Source: an uncultured Bacteroidales bacterium
GTDB lineage: Bacteria > Bacteroidota > Bacteroidia > Bacteroidales > FEN-979
NCBI GenBank assembly: GCA_903845055.1
Contig: CAIMWF010000147.1
Location: forward strand, 1 to 64,000
Direction: 5' to 3'
Length of the DNA: 64,000 bases
Shown: piece by piece, positions 44,180 through 52,504 of the stretch
Position numbering within the stretch: the first letter of the stretch is position 1
How the letters are laid out: every line of letters begins with the position of its first letter
Notes under the pieces: generated by a model
Seen by the model: the letters and a program-made list of their open reading frames with translations, nothing else
The model's database searches: none
Told to the model about the DNA's origin: nothing
Program-made: the position numbers and the translations under genes

Positions 44180-44293
44180 CTGCAACTAAACCGGGAAAAT
44201 CCCGTATCAGGAATAAACCAGCGCAGTTAAAACAGGCTGCGCAAAATATAGGAGGGACACTATAGACTAGACTTATACTCTTTTTTACTTAAA

Positions 44294-44300
44294 AAGGAGG
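44294..44300 (+). promoter_or_regulatory. Strong Shine-Dalgarno site (AAGGAGG)
   Basis: A full AAGGAGG 4 nt before the ATG at 44305. Most genes in this window lack such a site, as is usual for the phylum. Confidence 0.7.
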
Positions 44301-44304
44301 CCCC

Positions 44305-44889
44305 ATGCAAGCCAATGTCATTAGTGATCAGGATTTGATCGGTAAGTATCTTGCCGGTTATGAGCCAGCCCTCGAAAAACTCATCCGTCGTCATAAAAAC
44401 CGCGTCTATGCTTACATCCTTATGGTTGTAAAGGATAAAGAACTGGCGGAGGACCTTTTCCAGGATACATTCATAAAAGTGATCAACACCTTCCGTTCCG
44501 GTCAGTACAAGGAAGAGGGGAAATTCATACAGTGGGTCATGCGCATCGCGCACAACCTCATCATCGACTATTTCAGGAAGGCCAAGCGAATCCCCATCGT
44601 AGAGAACAACGACGATTACGATATTTTCGACAAGGTGAGGATTCCCGTTGAATCGGTTGAGGAGCAACTGATTACCGAGCAGATTCACCGCGATGTCAAG
44701 AAACTGATCGATTACCTCCCGTCGGAACAGAAGGAGGTGCTCGTCATGCGTCATTACGGTGACATGAGTTTCAAGGATATTGCCGAAATAACCAACGTGA
44801 GCATCAATACCGCACTTGGCCGGATGCGCTACGCGCTCATCAACCTCAGGAAACTGGTTAAGGAAAAGGACATTATTCTTTCGGTGTAA
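44305..44889 (+). CDS. ECF-type RNA polymerase sigma factor
   Basis: A 194-residue sigma-70 family protein. The region-2 helix (LAEDLFQDTFIKVINTF near 49-65, with FIQWVMRIAHNLIIDYFRK near 73-91) recognises the -10-like element. The region-4 helix-turn-helix (EQKEVLVMRHYGDMSFKDIA, then ISINTALGRMRYAL-like segment, near 140-180) binds -35. No anti-sigma gene follows; instead a 64-residue protein gene lies 113 bp downstream. It could be a constitutive or cytoplasmically controlled alternative sigma factor. It has a strong SD site and a long leader. Confidence 0.9.
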   Translation: MQANVISDQDLIGKYLAGYEPALEKLIRRHKNRVYAYILMVVKDKELAEDLFQDTFIKVINTFRSGQYKEEGKFIQWVMRIAHNLIIDYFRKAKRIPIVENNDDYDIFDKVRIPVESVEEQLITEQIHRDVKKLIDYLPSEQKEVLVMRHYGDMSFKDIAEITNVSINTALGRMRYALINLRKLVKEKDIILSV

Positions 44890-45002
44890 CCGGTGAATTG
44901 ATATTGCAAAATCACGGATGATTTTTTTTTCAACAGGTAAAATATTGATCTGTTAATCCCGTTTCTTAGGTATGAATTTCATTAATCATCAAAATTTGGC
45001 CT

Positions 45003-45197
45003 ATGAAGCGTACTGCTACATTTTATTCTTTGACCAATCTCCATTCCAAGGTCAGCGACCCTGCGGTCGGAAGGCACAGGAACAGGAAGGCAGTTTCTCC
45101 CAGTGAATCGGTGATCCGCAACCTGCTCAATTACTCAAAAGCACTCACAGTATTACAGACAACTGAAACAGGATACATCAACATTGTGATGAACTAA
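45003..45197 (+). CDS. Small basic protein, 64 residues
   Basis: The gene encodes a small basic protein (TFYSLTNLHSKVSDPAVGRH, then NRKAVSPSESVIRNLLNYSK and TTETGYINIVMN). The frame fills the space between the sigma factor and a strong terminator that begins 3 nt after its stop, which argues that it is real. I do not recognise a named family. It contains no membrane segment or cysteine and could be a regulatory partner of the sigma factor. Confidence 0.65.
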   Translation: MKRTATFYSLTNLHSKVSDPAVGRHRNRKAVSPSESVIRNLLNYSKALTVLQTTETGYINIVMN

Positions 45198-45199
45198 AC

Positions 45200-45228
45200 A
45201 AAAAACCCCGCTTTGGCGGGGTTTTTTT
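45200..45228. terminator. Intrinsic terminator
   Basis: A perfect CCCCGC/GCGGGG stem with a TTTG loop, flanked by an A-tract and a T-tract, between the small protein gene (+) and rplS (-). It can stop both convergent transcripts. Confidence 0.92.
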
Positions 45229-45247
45229 ATGCATTTCGATAAAAGTC

Positions 45248-45604
45248 TTAAATCCGTTCTTCCTTGATACGGGCCTTTTTGCCCTGAAGTCCACGGAGGT
45301 AGAAAATACGTGCCCTGCGCACAACACCGTGTTTGTTCACCTCGATTTTATCAATGAAAGGGGAAGTACACGGGAAAATACGTTCAACACCGATGTTTCC
45401 TGATATTTTCCTGACAGTGAAGGTTTCATTCACTCCCTTGCCTGAACGCTGTAACACCACACCCTGGTATGTCTGGATACGTTCCTTGTTCCCTTCTTTG
45501 ATCTTGTAATGAACCGTGATGGTATCTCCAGCTTTGAAAGAAGGTAAGGTAACTTTCTGGATCACTGTGTCCTCGACAAATCTGATAATTTCCTCTTTAT
45601 TCAT
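45248..45604 (-). CDS. rplS: 50S ribosomal protein L19
   Basis: A large-subunit protein at the 30S-50S interface, 118 residues. Family segments [22 protein letters not shown] near 19-40, [24 protein letters not shown] near 44-67 and [18 protein letters not shown] near 70-87 are intact. It has its own promoter-like element (45648-45655) and lies downstream of trmD on the same strand, a common pairing in bacteria. Confidence 0.97.
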   Translation of the reverse strand: MNKEEIIRFVEDTVIQKVTLPSFKAGDTITVHYKIKEGNKERIQTYQGVVLQRSGKGVNETFTVRKISGNIGVERIFPCTSPFIDKIEVNKHGVVRRARIFYLRGLQGKKARIKEERI

Positions 45605-45647
45605 GGCTTTTGGTGTAATTTTGATCAGTTACTCACTAAAAAGTTTG

Positions 45648-45655
45648 CAAATATA
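45648..45655 (-). promoter_or_regulatory. -7 promoter element for rplS (TATATTTG, minus)
   Basis: A TAnnTTTG match on the minus strand 44 bp before the rplS ATG, in the 146-bp gap after trmD. This permits rplS expression independent of trmD. Confidence 0.55.
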
Positions 45656-45750
45656 TGATTTTTTTCGAAATAAAAAACGCGGGGCGTAAAAGTAAGGAAG
45701 AAAATTCACCCGAACGCTCAACATAAGTCGTGATGCGGGAGATGACAGGC

Positions 45751-46431
45751 TCAAACATCGGGGTTTAGCCCGGGTCTGCGCTGTTTCGTCCGTTCCACCG
45801 ACTGTTCGTACTTCCAGCGTGCAATTTCCTTGTCATTTCCCGAAAGCAGGATGTCGGGCACCTGAAGGCCCCTGAAATCATAGGGGCGGGTATACACCGG
45901 GGGCGATAGAAGATTATCCTGGTATGAATCGGAGAGGGCGGAGGTTTCATCGTTCAGAACGCCGGGCATGAGCCTCACAATGGTGTCGGTGAGCACCATG
46001 GCGGCCAGTTCTCCACCCGAAAGTACAAATTCTCCGACCGAGATCTCGCGCGTGATAAAGTGGGTACGGATGCGTTCGTCGATGCCCTTGTAATGGCCGC
46101 AAAGCAGCAGGAGGTTCTGGCTGCCTGAAAGCCGGTTTGCGACCGGCTGGTTGAGCAACTCCCCATCGGGACTCAGATAAATGATGTCATCATAAACGGT
46201 TTTTGATTTTAGTTCTTCAATACAGGCTACTACTGGCTCAATCATCATCACCATCCCGGCACCCCCGCCATAGGGATAATCATCCACGTTCTTATGCTTC
46301 GAGGTGGACCAGTCGCGGATGTTGTGCAGCCTGACCGTCAGGAGCCCCTTTGACTGGGCACGTTTCATGATGGAATGGCTGAAAGGCCCTTCGAACATCT
46401 CCGGAAACAACGTCAGGATATCAATCGTCAT
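45751..46431 (-). CDS. trmD: tRNA (guanine-37-N1) methyltransferase TrmD
   Basis: Methylates G37 of tRNAs with S-adenosylmethionine, 226 residues. The trefoil-knot SAM site is seen in LLLCGHYKGIDERI near 110-123 and EFVLSGGELAAM near 135-146. PYGGGAGMVMMIEP near 53-66 is also characteristic. The length is typical. It is upstream of rplS. Confidence 0.96.
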   Translation of the reverse strand: MTIDILTLFPEMFEGPFSHSIMKRAQSKGLLTVRLHNIRDWSTSKHKNVDDYPYGGGAGMVMMIEPVVACIEELKSKTVYDDIIYLSPDGELLNQPVANRLSGSQNLLLLCGHYKGIDERIRTHFITREISVGEFVLSGGELAAMVLTDTIVRLMPGVLNDETSALSDSYQDNLLSPPVYTRPYDFRGLQVPDILLSGNDKEIARWKYEQSVERTKQRRPGLNPDV

Positions 46432-46443
46432 ATTTTTTTTAAT

Positions 46444-46494
46444 TTTCGCTACCTCGCTATTTCGCTACCTCGCTACCTCGCCACCTCGCTACCT
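46444..46494. repeat. Degenerate tandem repeat, CGCTACCT 8-mer unit
   Basis: About six units of CGCTACCT/CGCTATTT/CGCCACCT fill the whole gap between trmD and the MBL hydrolase gene. Confidence 0.9.
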
Positions 46495-46497
46495 TTT

Positions 46498-47283
46498 TTA
46501 TACCTCCACCACCAACCCGTCATACGCCAGCCTGATAAAACCGGGAAGTTTTTTGTTTACCTCTTCATGCAAACCGACAAAATGGCTCAGGTGGGTAAGG
46601 TAAGCCACTTCAGGTTTCAGGTATTTCAGGATTTCAACTGCTTCATTGACTGAAAAATGGGACACATGTTTAGAATTTCGCAGGGCATTCAGTACGACCA
46701 CCCGCGAACCCTTGATTTTATCCATTTCAGCATCACTGATGAAGCTGGCATCGGTAATATAGGTGAAATCGCCCACCCTGAATCCCGTCACCGGCAGCTT
46801 TTCATGCAGCACCATGATGGGTGTGAACTCTGTATCGAGGATCGTGAATTTCCGGTCATCGATCGGGTGGATGGTCAGCTGGGGAGCCCCGAAATACCTG
46901 CTTGAGGAGAAAATGTACGGGAACTCGATCCGGATCGCCTCCATGACCTGGTCGGATCCGTAAATGTCAATCTTTTTATTCAGGACATAGTTGAACGCTC
47001 TTACATCGTCAAGCCCGGCAATATGGTCCCGGTGCTCGTGGGTGAAGATCACGGCATCGAGGTTCATCACCTGCTGGCGCAGCATCTGGTGGCGGAAATC
47101 GGGGCCGCAGTCGATCACGAAGGTATGCCCGTTCACCTCGATCATTGCGGAGGTGCGGGTCCGCTTGTCGCGCTGGTCGGTCGATACGCAAACCGGGCAG
47201 TCGCAGGTAATCACAGGCACTCCGATCGAGGTACCTGTACCCAGGAAGGTGACTTTAAGCCGGTTGTTTGTGGTTTCTGACAT
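46498..47283 (-). CDS. MBL-fold hydrolase (PhnP-like)
   Basis: A metallo-beta-lactamase-fold phosphodiesterase-like enzyme of 261 residues. The metal motif THEHRDHIAG near 79-88 matches HxHxDH, and FLGTGTSIGVPVITCDCPVC near 10-29 shows the Cys pair typical of PhnP-like proteins. The ATG overlaps the ribF stop by one base (TGATG), so it is translated together with ribF. Its substrate, perhaps a cyclic nucleotide or a phosphodiester, is unknown. Confidence 0.85.
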   Translation of the reverse strand: MSETTNNRLKVTFLGTGTSIGVPVITCDCPVCVSTDQRDKRTRTSAMIEVNGHTFVIDCGPDFRHQMLRQQVMNLDAVIFTHEHRDHIAGLDDVRAFNYVLNKKIDIYGSDQVMEAIRIEFPYIFSSSRYFGAPQLTIHPIDDRKFTILDTEFTPIMVLHEKLPVTGFRVGDFTYITDASFISDAEMDKIKGSRVVVLNALRNSKHVSHFSVNEAVEILKYLKPEVAYLTHLSHFVGLHEEVNKKLPGFIRLAYDGLVVEV

Positions 47284-48212
47284 CAGAAAATGAGTTCATC
47301 CACCTGGTTGCGGTCGATGGTAAGTTGTTTTTTCAGTTCTTCCGTCGTGGTAAGGATGCGCTCCTCCCTGATCCGCTTGTGAAAAAGCAGGGTGACGATC
47401 TCCCCTTCGATGGTCCCGTAACTTTCCAGCAGATGAACCTCAACAAGCGTGTCGATGGGACTCTCCTCATTCTTCCGGATAAAGCACATGGCCCGTGAGA
47501 AGCTGTCCTGGCCAATCACGGTTACGGCATACACCCCATTGGGGGGTACCAGTTTGCAATCTTCCTCTATGCGTATGTTGTAGCAGGGAAACCCGATTTC
47601 CTCCAGTGTCTGGCTGCTTTTCTGGGCCAGTCCCATTAAGATGTACTGGTGGTCGAGGTAGGCGTTTGCCTTCTGGATATTCCCATCCTGGATGGCCTTC
47701 CTGATTTTTGTCGAACTCACCGATTCGTTGTGGATATCCTGTTCGGGAATCTCTTCCACCTCGAAATTATTTTCACTCCCAAGGGCGCGCAATGCCTCGA
47801 AATCGCCTTCACGGTTGTGGCCGAAATGGTGGTTGAAACCGATGACGATCTTTCTTGCATGAAGTTTGTTCAGCAGGATGTTCCTGACAAAGTCGACCGA
47901 AGTGATTTTCGAAAACTCCAGGGTGAAGGTAACGATGACCAGGTTGTCGAGCCCGGCTTTCTGCAGCAGGCTTATCTTCTCCCGCTGGGAATTGATCAGG
48001 AAGAGCCCTTTGCCGGCCGTTTCGGGGTAAAGTACTTTGCGCGGATGGGGGTGGAAGGTGATCAGAACTGTTTCACCTCCGATTTCGGCGGCAAGTTTTT
48101 TCAGCCGCTGGAGAATCACCTTGTGGCCGATATGCACGCCATCAAACGACCCTGTGGTTACAACCGCGTTACGGATCGTCCCGACATGGTCAAAATCATA
48201 AAATATTTTCAC
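47283..48212 (-). CDS. ribF: Bifunctional riboflavin kinase / FAD synthetase
   Basis: Makes FMN and FAD from riboflavin, 309 residues. The adenylyltransferase part has TGSFDGVHIGHKVIL near 21-35 and FHPHPRKVL near 54-62. The C-terminal part (about 185-305) is the riboflavin kinase barrel (GFPCYNIRIEEDCKLVPPNGVYAV region). It follows rex by 11 bp and is coupled to the MBL gene. Flavin supply fits the flavin-dependent NuoF-like hydrogenase subunits upstream. Confidence 0.93.
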   Translation of the reverse strand: MKIFYDFDHVGTIRNAVVTTGSFDGVHIGHKVILQRLKKLAAEIGGETVLITFHPHPRKVLYPETAGKGLFLINSQREKISLLQKAGLDNLVIVTFTLEFSKITSVDFVRNILLNKLHARKIVIGFNHHFGHNREGDFEALRALGSENNFEVEEIPEQDIHNESVSSTKIRKAIQDGNIQKANAYLDHQYILMGLAQKSSQTLEEIGFPCYNIRIEEDCKLVPPNGVYAVTVIGQDSFSRAMCFIRKNEESPIDTLVEVHLLESYGTIEGEIVTLLFHKRIREERILTTTEELKKQLTIDRNQVDELIF

Positions 48213-48223
48213 CTTGGTCCTCT

Positions 48224-48865
48224 CTACTTAAACCGTTCGTCATTCTTTTTCGCGAAAAAGGCTACCTTTTCAAGCGAGGTGATCATATCATACTCCTCCA
48301 GGTAAACGAACGGCGGAACATTCAGCGGCTTCGGTGTAAAATTCAGGATCCCCTTGATGCCTGCAAGTACCAGTATTTCAGCGCTTTCAGGTGCCTGTTC
48401 GGCCGGAACGGCAATGATCCCGATGGAGATGTTGTTCTGTTTGATGATCTCCGCCATCTGGCTGGTGTGATAACACGCAACCCCGTCGTAAACACGGTTT
48501 ATTTTTTCGGGATTGATGTCGAAAGCGGCAATGATGGCCAGTTTCGAACGTTTCCCCTTGAAATAGCTGATGATGGCTTTCCCGAGATTTCCCAATCCCA
48601 GGACAGCCACCCGCTGCCCGCGCTCCGAATCAATGATCTTCCCGATCAGTTCAATCAGTTCCTTGATATCGTAACCTTTCCGGAGATTGCCGGAATAGCC
48701 GATCAGCATCAGGTCGCGGCGCACCTGGACAGGTGTTATGTGAAGCATCTGGGCGATCTCGTGTGAGAAAACATGGGTCTTCTCTTTCGAAAGGATCATC
48801 AGTAAGGCGCGGCGATACTGGCTTAAACGCTCAACCGTTTTATGGGGCAAATTTTTTATAAACAT
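48224..48865 (-). CDS. rex: Redox-sensing repressor Rex
   Basis: A transcriptional repressor that senses NADH/NAD+ ratio, 213 residues. The N-terminal winged helix (about 1-80, with SHEIAQMLHITPVQVRRDLM) binds operators. The Rossmann domain has the NADH-binding VLGLGNLGKAI near 90-100 and ends with YDMITSLEKVAFFAK near 192-206. The start overlaps the stop of the hybrid kinase gene by 10 bp. A Rex-site-like palindrome occurs at 56715-56732 upstream of the hydrogenase genes of the same strand, so self-contained feedback is likely. Confidence 0.94.
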   Translation of the reverse strand: MFIKNLPHKTVERLSQYRRALLMILSKEKTHVFSHEIAQMLHITPVQVRRDLMLIGYSGNLRKGYDIKELIELIGKIIDSERGQRVAVLGLGNLGKAIISYFKGKRSKLAIIAAFDINPEKINRVYDGVACYHTSQMAEIIKQNNISIGIIAVPAEQAPESAEILVLAGIKGILNFTPKPLNVPPFVYLEEYDMITSLEKVAFFAKKNDERFK

Positions 48866-49989
48866 GGTTTATCAATTGGAAGTCTGACAATAAATGTACT
48901 ACCCGAGTCCGGGATGCTGCTTACTTCGATTTTCCCTGAATAATTGTCAATCAGTTTCCTGACGATGGAAAGCCCGAGGCCGCTCCCGGTTATATTTTTG
49001 GTTTTATCATTCTTGATCCTTACAAAGTCATCGAAAATTCTATCGGTTTCAACGGAGGTCATCCCGATACCTGTGTCCACAACCCCTATTTCGAGGGTAC
49101 CGTCACCCAGGACCAGGGTCGTATCAACGGATCCCCCGTCCTTGTTGTACTTTATAGCGTTGGATATCAGGTTATTGAATATGATTTCCATCTCTTCTGC
49201 ATCGGCCTGGATGACAACAGGGCCCTGGTGATGAAGATTCATCTTCACATCGCGCTGGATGGCATAGGGGCGCATGGTATCCATGGCCGTCCGGGCCACC
49301 ATGACGAGGTCAACGTCGGTGATGTTCCTTTTTGCTTTCCCTGATTCAACGCGGGTAAGGTCCAGCAGGTCGAGGATCAGGCTGCGCATCCCCTTGATCC
49401 TGTCGAGCGAACGGTCGATCATGACGTCGTAGTCCTCTAACCTGGTTCCGTTCTGACGCTCGCGTATCATCCTCAGGTAGCCTTCGATGGCATTGAGGGG
49501 TGCCTTGAGTTCATGCGATAAAACCGAAAGGAAGGTAAACCGGATCTGTTTGCCGGTATCCTGCAGTTTGTTGGTCATCTTTTTCAGAAACACCCGCTTG
49601 GTGATGTTCTCGATGGAAGACTTAAGCTCCTGGGGGGTAAAAGGCTTTGGAATAAAATCGTAAGCGCCGTCGCTGGTGGCCTTAACAGCGAGTTCGAGAG
49701 AGGCGTAGGAGGTGATCATGACGACAATGATGTTCTTTTGCTTCTTCTTGATGTATTCCAGCACTTCAACCCCCTGGATGCCGGGCAGTTTGTTGTCGAG
49801 CAAAAGGATATCCGGTTCATTTGATTCGATGATCTCGATCCCGGCTTCACCGGTAGGAGCCTCGATCACGTCGAATTCAAAGGCTTCATCCATGAAGGGG
49901 TAATCAACCCGGAAATTCCGCAGGATACGGGTAATGCCGCTCCTGATGCCGGGTTCGTCATCGACGACGAGAATTTTTAGTGTTGACAT
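48856..49989 (-). CDS. Receiver-histidine kinase hybrid
   Basis: A 377-residue cytoplasmic signalling protein. An N-terminal receiver (about 1-120; VVDDEPGIRSGI, phosphoacceptor Asp in ILLLDNKLPG near 58-67, Lys in FIPKPFTP) is followed by a HisKA dimerisation domain (H in LSVLSHELKAPLNAIEGYL near 155-173) and a HATPase (NLISNAIKYNKDG near 275-287, GSGLGLSIVRKL near 340-351). There is no output domain or membrane helix. It lies between a single-domain response regulator (47 bp upstream) and rex (10-bp overlap), so it probably relays phosphate in the hydrogenase-sensing pathway. Confidence 0.92.
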   Translation of the reverse strand: MSTLKILVVDDEPGIRSGITRILRNFRVDYPFMDEAFEFDVIEAPTGEAGIEIIESNEPDILLLDNKLPGIQGVEVLEYIKKKQKNIIVVMITSYASLELAVKATSDGAYDFIPKPFTPQELKSSIENITKRVFLKKMTNKLQDTGKQIRFTFLSVLSHELKAPLNAIEGYLRMIRERQNGTRLEDYDVMIDRSLDRIKGMRSLILDLLDLTRVESGKAKRNITDVDLVMVARTAMDTMRPYAIQRDVKMNLHHQGPVVIQADAEEMEIIFNNLISNAIKYNKDGGSVDTTLVLGDGTLEIGVVDTGIGMTSVETDRIFDDFVRIKNDKTKNITGSGLGLSIVRKLIDNYSGKIEVSSIPDSGSTFIVRLPIDKPCL

Positions 49990-50036
49990 ATAATTATTTC
50001 ACTTCAAAAATAACGGAAAAATCAGTTAACAATACA

Positions 50037-50441
50037 TCAATTGTTATTTTTTAACAGTAAATTTTCAATCTCCTCTTTCAGCCGTTCCGAGCGGATTCCC
50101 TTGTCGAGAAAGCGATCAGCCTTGATCCATTTCCTGTTATTTTCATCGTTGATATCAAAACTGATTCCTGTTTCGGCAGTAACACCGGTTGCAATGATGA
50201 TCGGAACACCCGGATATTTCTTTTTCATTTTATAGCAAAGGATAAATCCACTGTCCTCGTTCTCCATCATCAGGTCGAGGATGGCCAGGTCGGGCCTGGT
50301 CTTTTCCAGGATTTCCTCAGCTTCCTTCTGGCTTTCGGCAACAATCGTCTTAAAACCGAATTTCTGCACTTTCGCCTGGAGCTGGAAAAGATAATCCTGG
50401 TCATCATCAACGATCAGGATGGTGTAATTTGCTGGTTTCAT
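50037..50441 (-). CDS. Single-domain response regulator
   Basis: A 134-residue receiver without output domain. It has the acidic pair DDD near 12-14 (IVDDDQDYLFQLQ), the phosphoacceptor Asp in LAILDLMMENEDSG near 53-66 and a late Lys/Asp region (IKADRFLDKGI near 109-119). It follows the hydrogenase-kinase fusion gene by 77 bp and precedes the hybrid kinase by 47 bp. It is a likely phosphate acceptor from the fused histidine kinase. Confidence 0.88.
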   Translation of the reverse strand: MKPANYTILIVDDDQDYLFQLQAKVQKFGFKTIVAESQKEAEEILEKTRPDLAILDLMMENEDSGFILCYKMKKKYPGVPIIIATGVTAETGISFDINDENNRKWIKADRFLDKGIRSERLKEEIENLLLKNNN

Positions 50442-50518
50442 ATTTTGATTTTATTTCTCAAAGTCAAGCTAAATTCTGCGGATTGCCTGCGGCCCGGTTC
50501 TGCCATATCACTTCCATC

Positions 50519-52504
50519 TTATGCCCTTCCCCTGGGTACCGTGATCAGGAAAGTTGTTCCTGTCGGTCCTTCGGCAGGATCGGCGTTGGAGGATACCTGG
50601 ATCTTCCCCTTGTGCATTTTAACAATCCCGTATATAAGCGCGAGCCCGAGCCCGGTTCCTTTTCCCATCTCCTTGGTGGTAAAAAACGGTGTAAAGAGCT
50701 TGTCCATGTTCTCCTTCAGAATTCCGCTGCCGGAGTCCGATACCGTAAAAACAATTTCGTCAGGGGTGCCTTCAACGCCAACCTTGAGTTCACCACCGCC
50801 AGGCATGGCTTCAATGGCATTCTTTTCAAGGTTGGTGAGTACCTGCATCATCTGGTCGATGTCGAGCCATGCCACCGGATCGGAAATTTCCGACGATACC
50901 GAGAATGTGATGTTCTCCGGCTTTACGATCGAGTTAAGGCTGTGCTGCATGAATTTTACCACATCGGTTTCAGAGCGGTTCACCTGGTTCTTGCGTGCAA
51001 AATTGAGCAGTCCGCTGACAATTTTCTTGCACCGTTCGGCCTGTTCCACGATCAGCTGGAGATCCTCCCGAACGCTGTCGCCCTCAGGGGCCTCATCCAT
51101 CAGGATGTTGCTGTACATCGTGATAACCCCCAGGGGGTTGTTTAGTTCGTGTGCGATCCCCGCCGAGAGCTGCCCCATGTGGGCAAGTTTTTCCGACTGT
51201 TTCAGCGCCGCTTTCGCCTTCGCGAGTTTTTCGTTCGATACATTCAGGTTCCCGATGGAGTCGTGCAATTTTTCGATGGTATAAGGCAGGCACATCTCGG
51301 TTTCGGCAAGTCCGTTCACAATGGCGCTGGCATGATCCACACAGGTGTTGTAGCCGCAAGCACCGCAGTTTAGATGGTCCTGCGGGGAGAATTTTCCCAT
51401 GGAGTGCAGCGCTTTCAGCACCTCCTCGTTCGTCGGCGGTTCAAGCCGCCGGTCCTCCGGCGTGAAACTTTGTGAAAGATCCAGTCTCCCGTAGGTTTGC
51501 ATTTCACCTTCCCATCTTTCCACATCGTTGTTCCTGAGTTTGTTGCTGACATATTCGCCTACGGCGGCACTGCGCGCGAAACGCTTGCCGCCGGGTGATG
51601 TCCCCGGACCCATAATGCATCCCTCGCAACAGAGGAGCATCAGGTGTTTTTTCCTGATGTAACCCTCCTCGAACTCCCTGATGGCCTCTTTGAAATTGAC
51701 TTGTCCTTCGGCGATGATAACGTGTTCTTCGGGGATCGATTCCTGGTTGTTGGCGGTATAATAGAGCCCGCGGCTGATGGGAAAGATGGCGCCTTTGCCG
51801 CTGTGGGGCGGATCAAAGTCGGACGCTTCGGTGCTTTCTGCGCGGATGTTCAGTTTGTCGAACATCTCTCTCAGCTCAACAAAGGTGAGGACTTCGTCCA
51901 CCTCGTCGGTTTCGGCTTTTTTAGCAAAACAGGGTCCAATGAAGACCACCTTCAGGTCCTTCCCGTGTTTTTCCTTCATCACCCGGGTCATGGCAACCAT
52001 GGGGGAGGCAATGGGCACAAGATAGGGGACCATGTCGGGATGGTAATGCCTGATAAAATAAACGATGGCGGGACAGTCGGAGGAAATATCCCCTTCAAAA
52101 CCGCCCTCCTTGATCTTTTTCTCATATTCGCGGGCGACGATGTCGGCCCCGAAGGAGACCTCCGTGACGTAATCGAATCCCAGTTTCCGGATCATTCCCA
52201 CCAGTTTCCGGTGGTCGGTAATTTCATCAAATTCGGCCGGGAAACTGGGAGCGATGCAGGCTGCGATGGTGCTGTCGGATTTCAGCAATGCGAGCACCGA
52301 ATCTACCGAACGCAGCGGGATCTTGGCCCCCTGGCTGCATACCTTCACACAATTGCCGCAACCTATGCAGCGGTCGTTGATCACTTCGGCCTGACCGTTG
52401 ATAATCTTGATGGCCTTTACCGGGCATTCCCTGACACAGGTAAAACAGACCCTGCACCGGTCCTTGAGGGTGAATACCAGCTGCCGGTTGTAGGAGTGGC
52501 TCAT
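50519..52504 (-). CDS. [FeFe]-hydrogenase-like sensor fused to histidine kinase
   Basis: A 661-residue fusion. N-terminal 2x[4Fe-4S] ferredoxin (C17, C20, C23, C27 and C46, C49, C52, C56). Hydrogenase-like domain (about 80-335) with altered H-cluster motifs: SSDCPAIVYF (C144 instead of TSCCPGW), GPCFAKKAE (C192), and LCCEGCIMGPG (C292, C293, C296). A further Fe-S domain has C380, C383, C388 and C405 in the CxxCGYxxC pattern. Histidine kinase: H452 in GIAHELNNPLG, HATPase to the end. It overlaps the hydA stop by 4 bp and is followed by a response regulator gene. I infer an H2/redox sensor rather than a turnover enzyme. Confidence 0.9.
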   Translation of the reverse strand: MSHSYNRQLVFTLKDRCRVCFTCVRECPVKAIKIINGQAEVINDRCIGCGNCVKVCSQGAKIPLRSVDSVLALLKSDSTIAACIAPSFPAEFDEITDHRKLVGMIRKLGFDYVTEVSFGADIVAREYEKKIKEGGFEGDISSDCPAIVYFIRHYHPDMVPYLVPIASPMVAMTRVMKEKHGKDLKVVFIGPCFAKKAETDEVDEVLTFVELREMFDKLNIRAESTEASDFDPPHSGKGAIFPISRGLYYTANNQESIPEEHVIIAEGQVNFKEAIREFEEGYIRKKHLMLLCCEGCIMGPGTSPGGKRFARSAAVGEYVSNKLRNNDVERWEGEMQTYGRLDLSQSFTPEDRRLEPPTNEEVLKALHSMGKFSPQDHLNCGACGYNTCVDHASAIVNGLAETEMCLPYTIEKLHDSIGNLNVSNEKLAKAKAALKQSEKLAHMGQLSAGIAHELNNPLGVITMYSNILMDEAPEGDSVREDLQLIVEQAERCKKIVSGLLNFARKNQVNRSETDVVKFMQHSLNSIVKPENITFSVSSEISDPVAWLDIDQMMQVLTNLEKNAIEAMPGGGELKVGVEGTPDEIVFTVSDSGSGILKENMDKLFTPFFTTKEMGKGTGLGLALIYGIVKMHKGKIQVSSNADPAEGPTGTTFLITVPRGRA

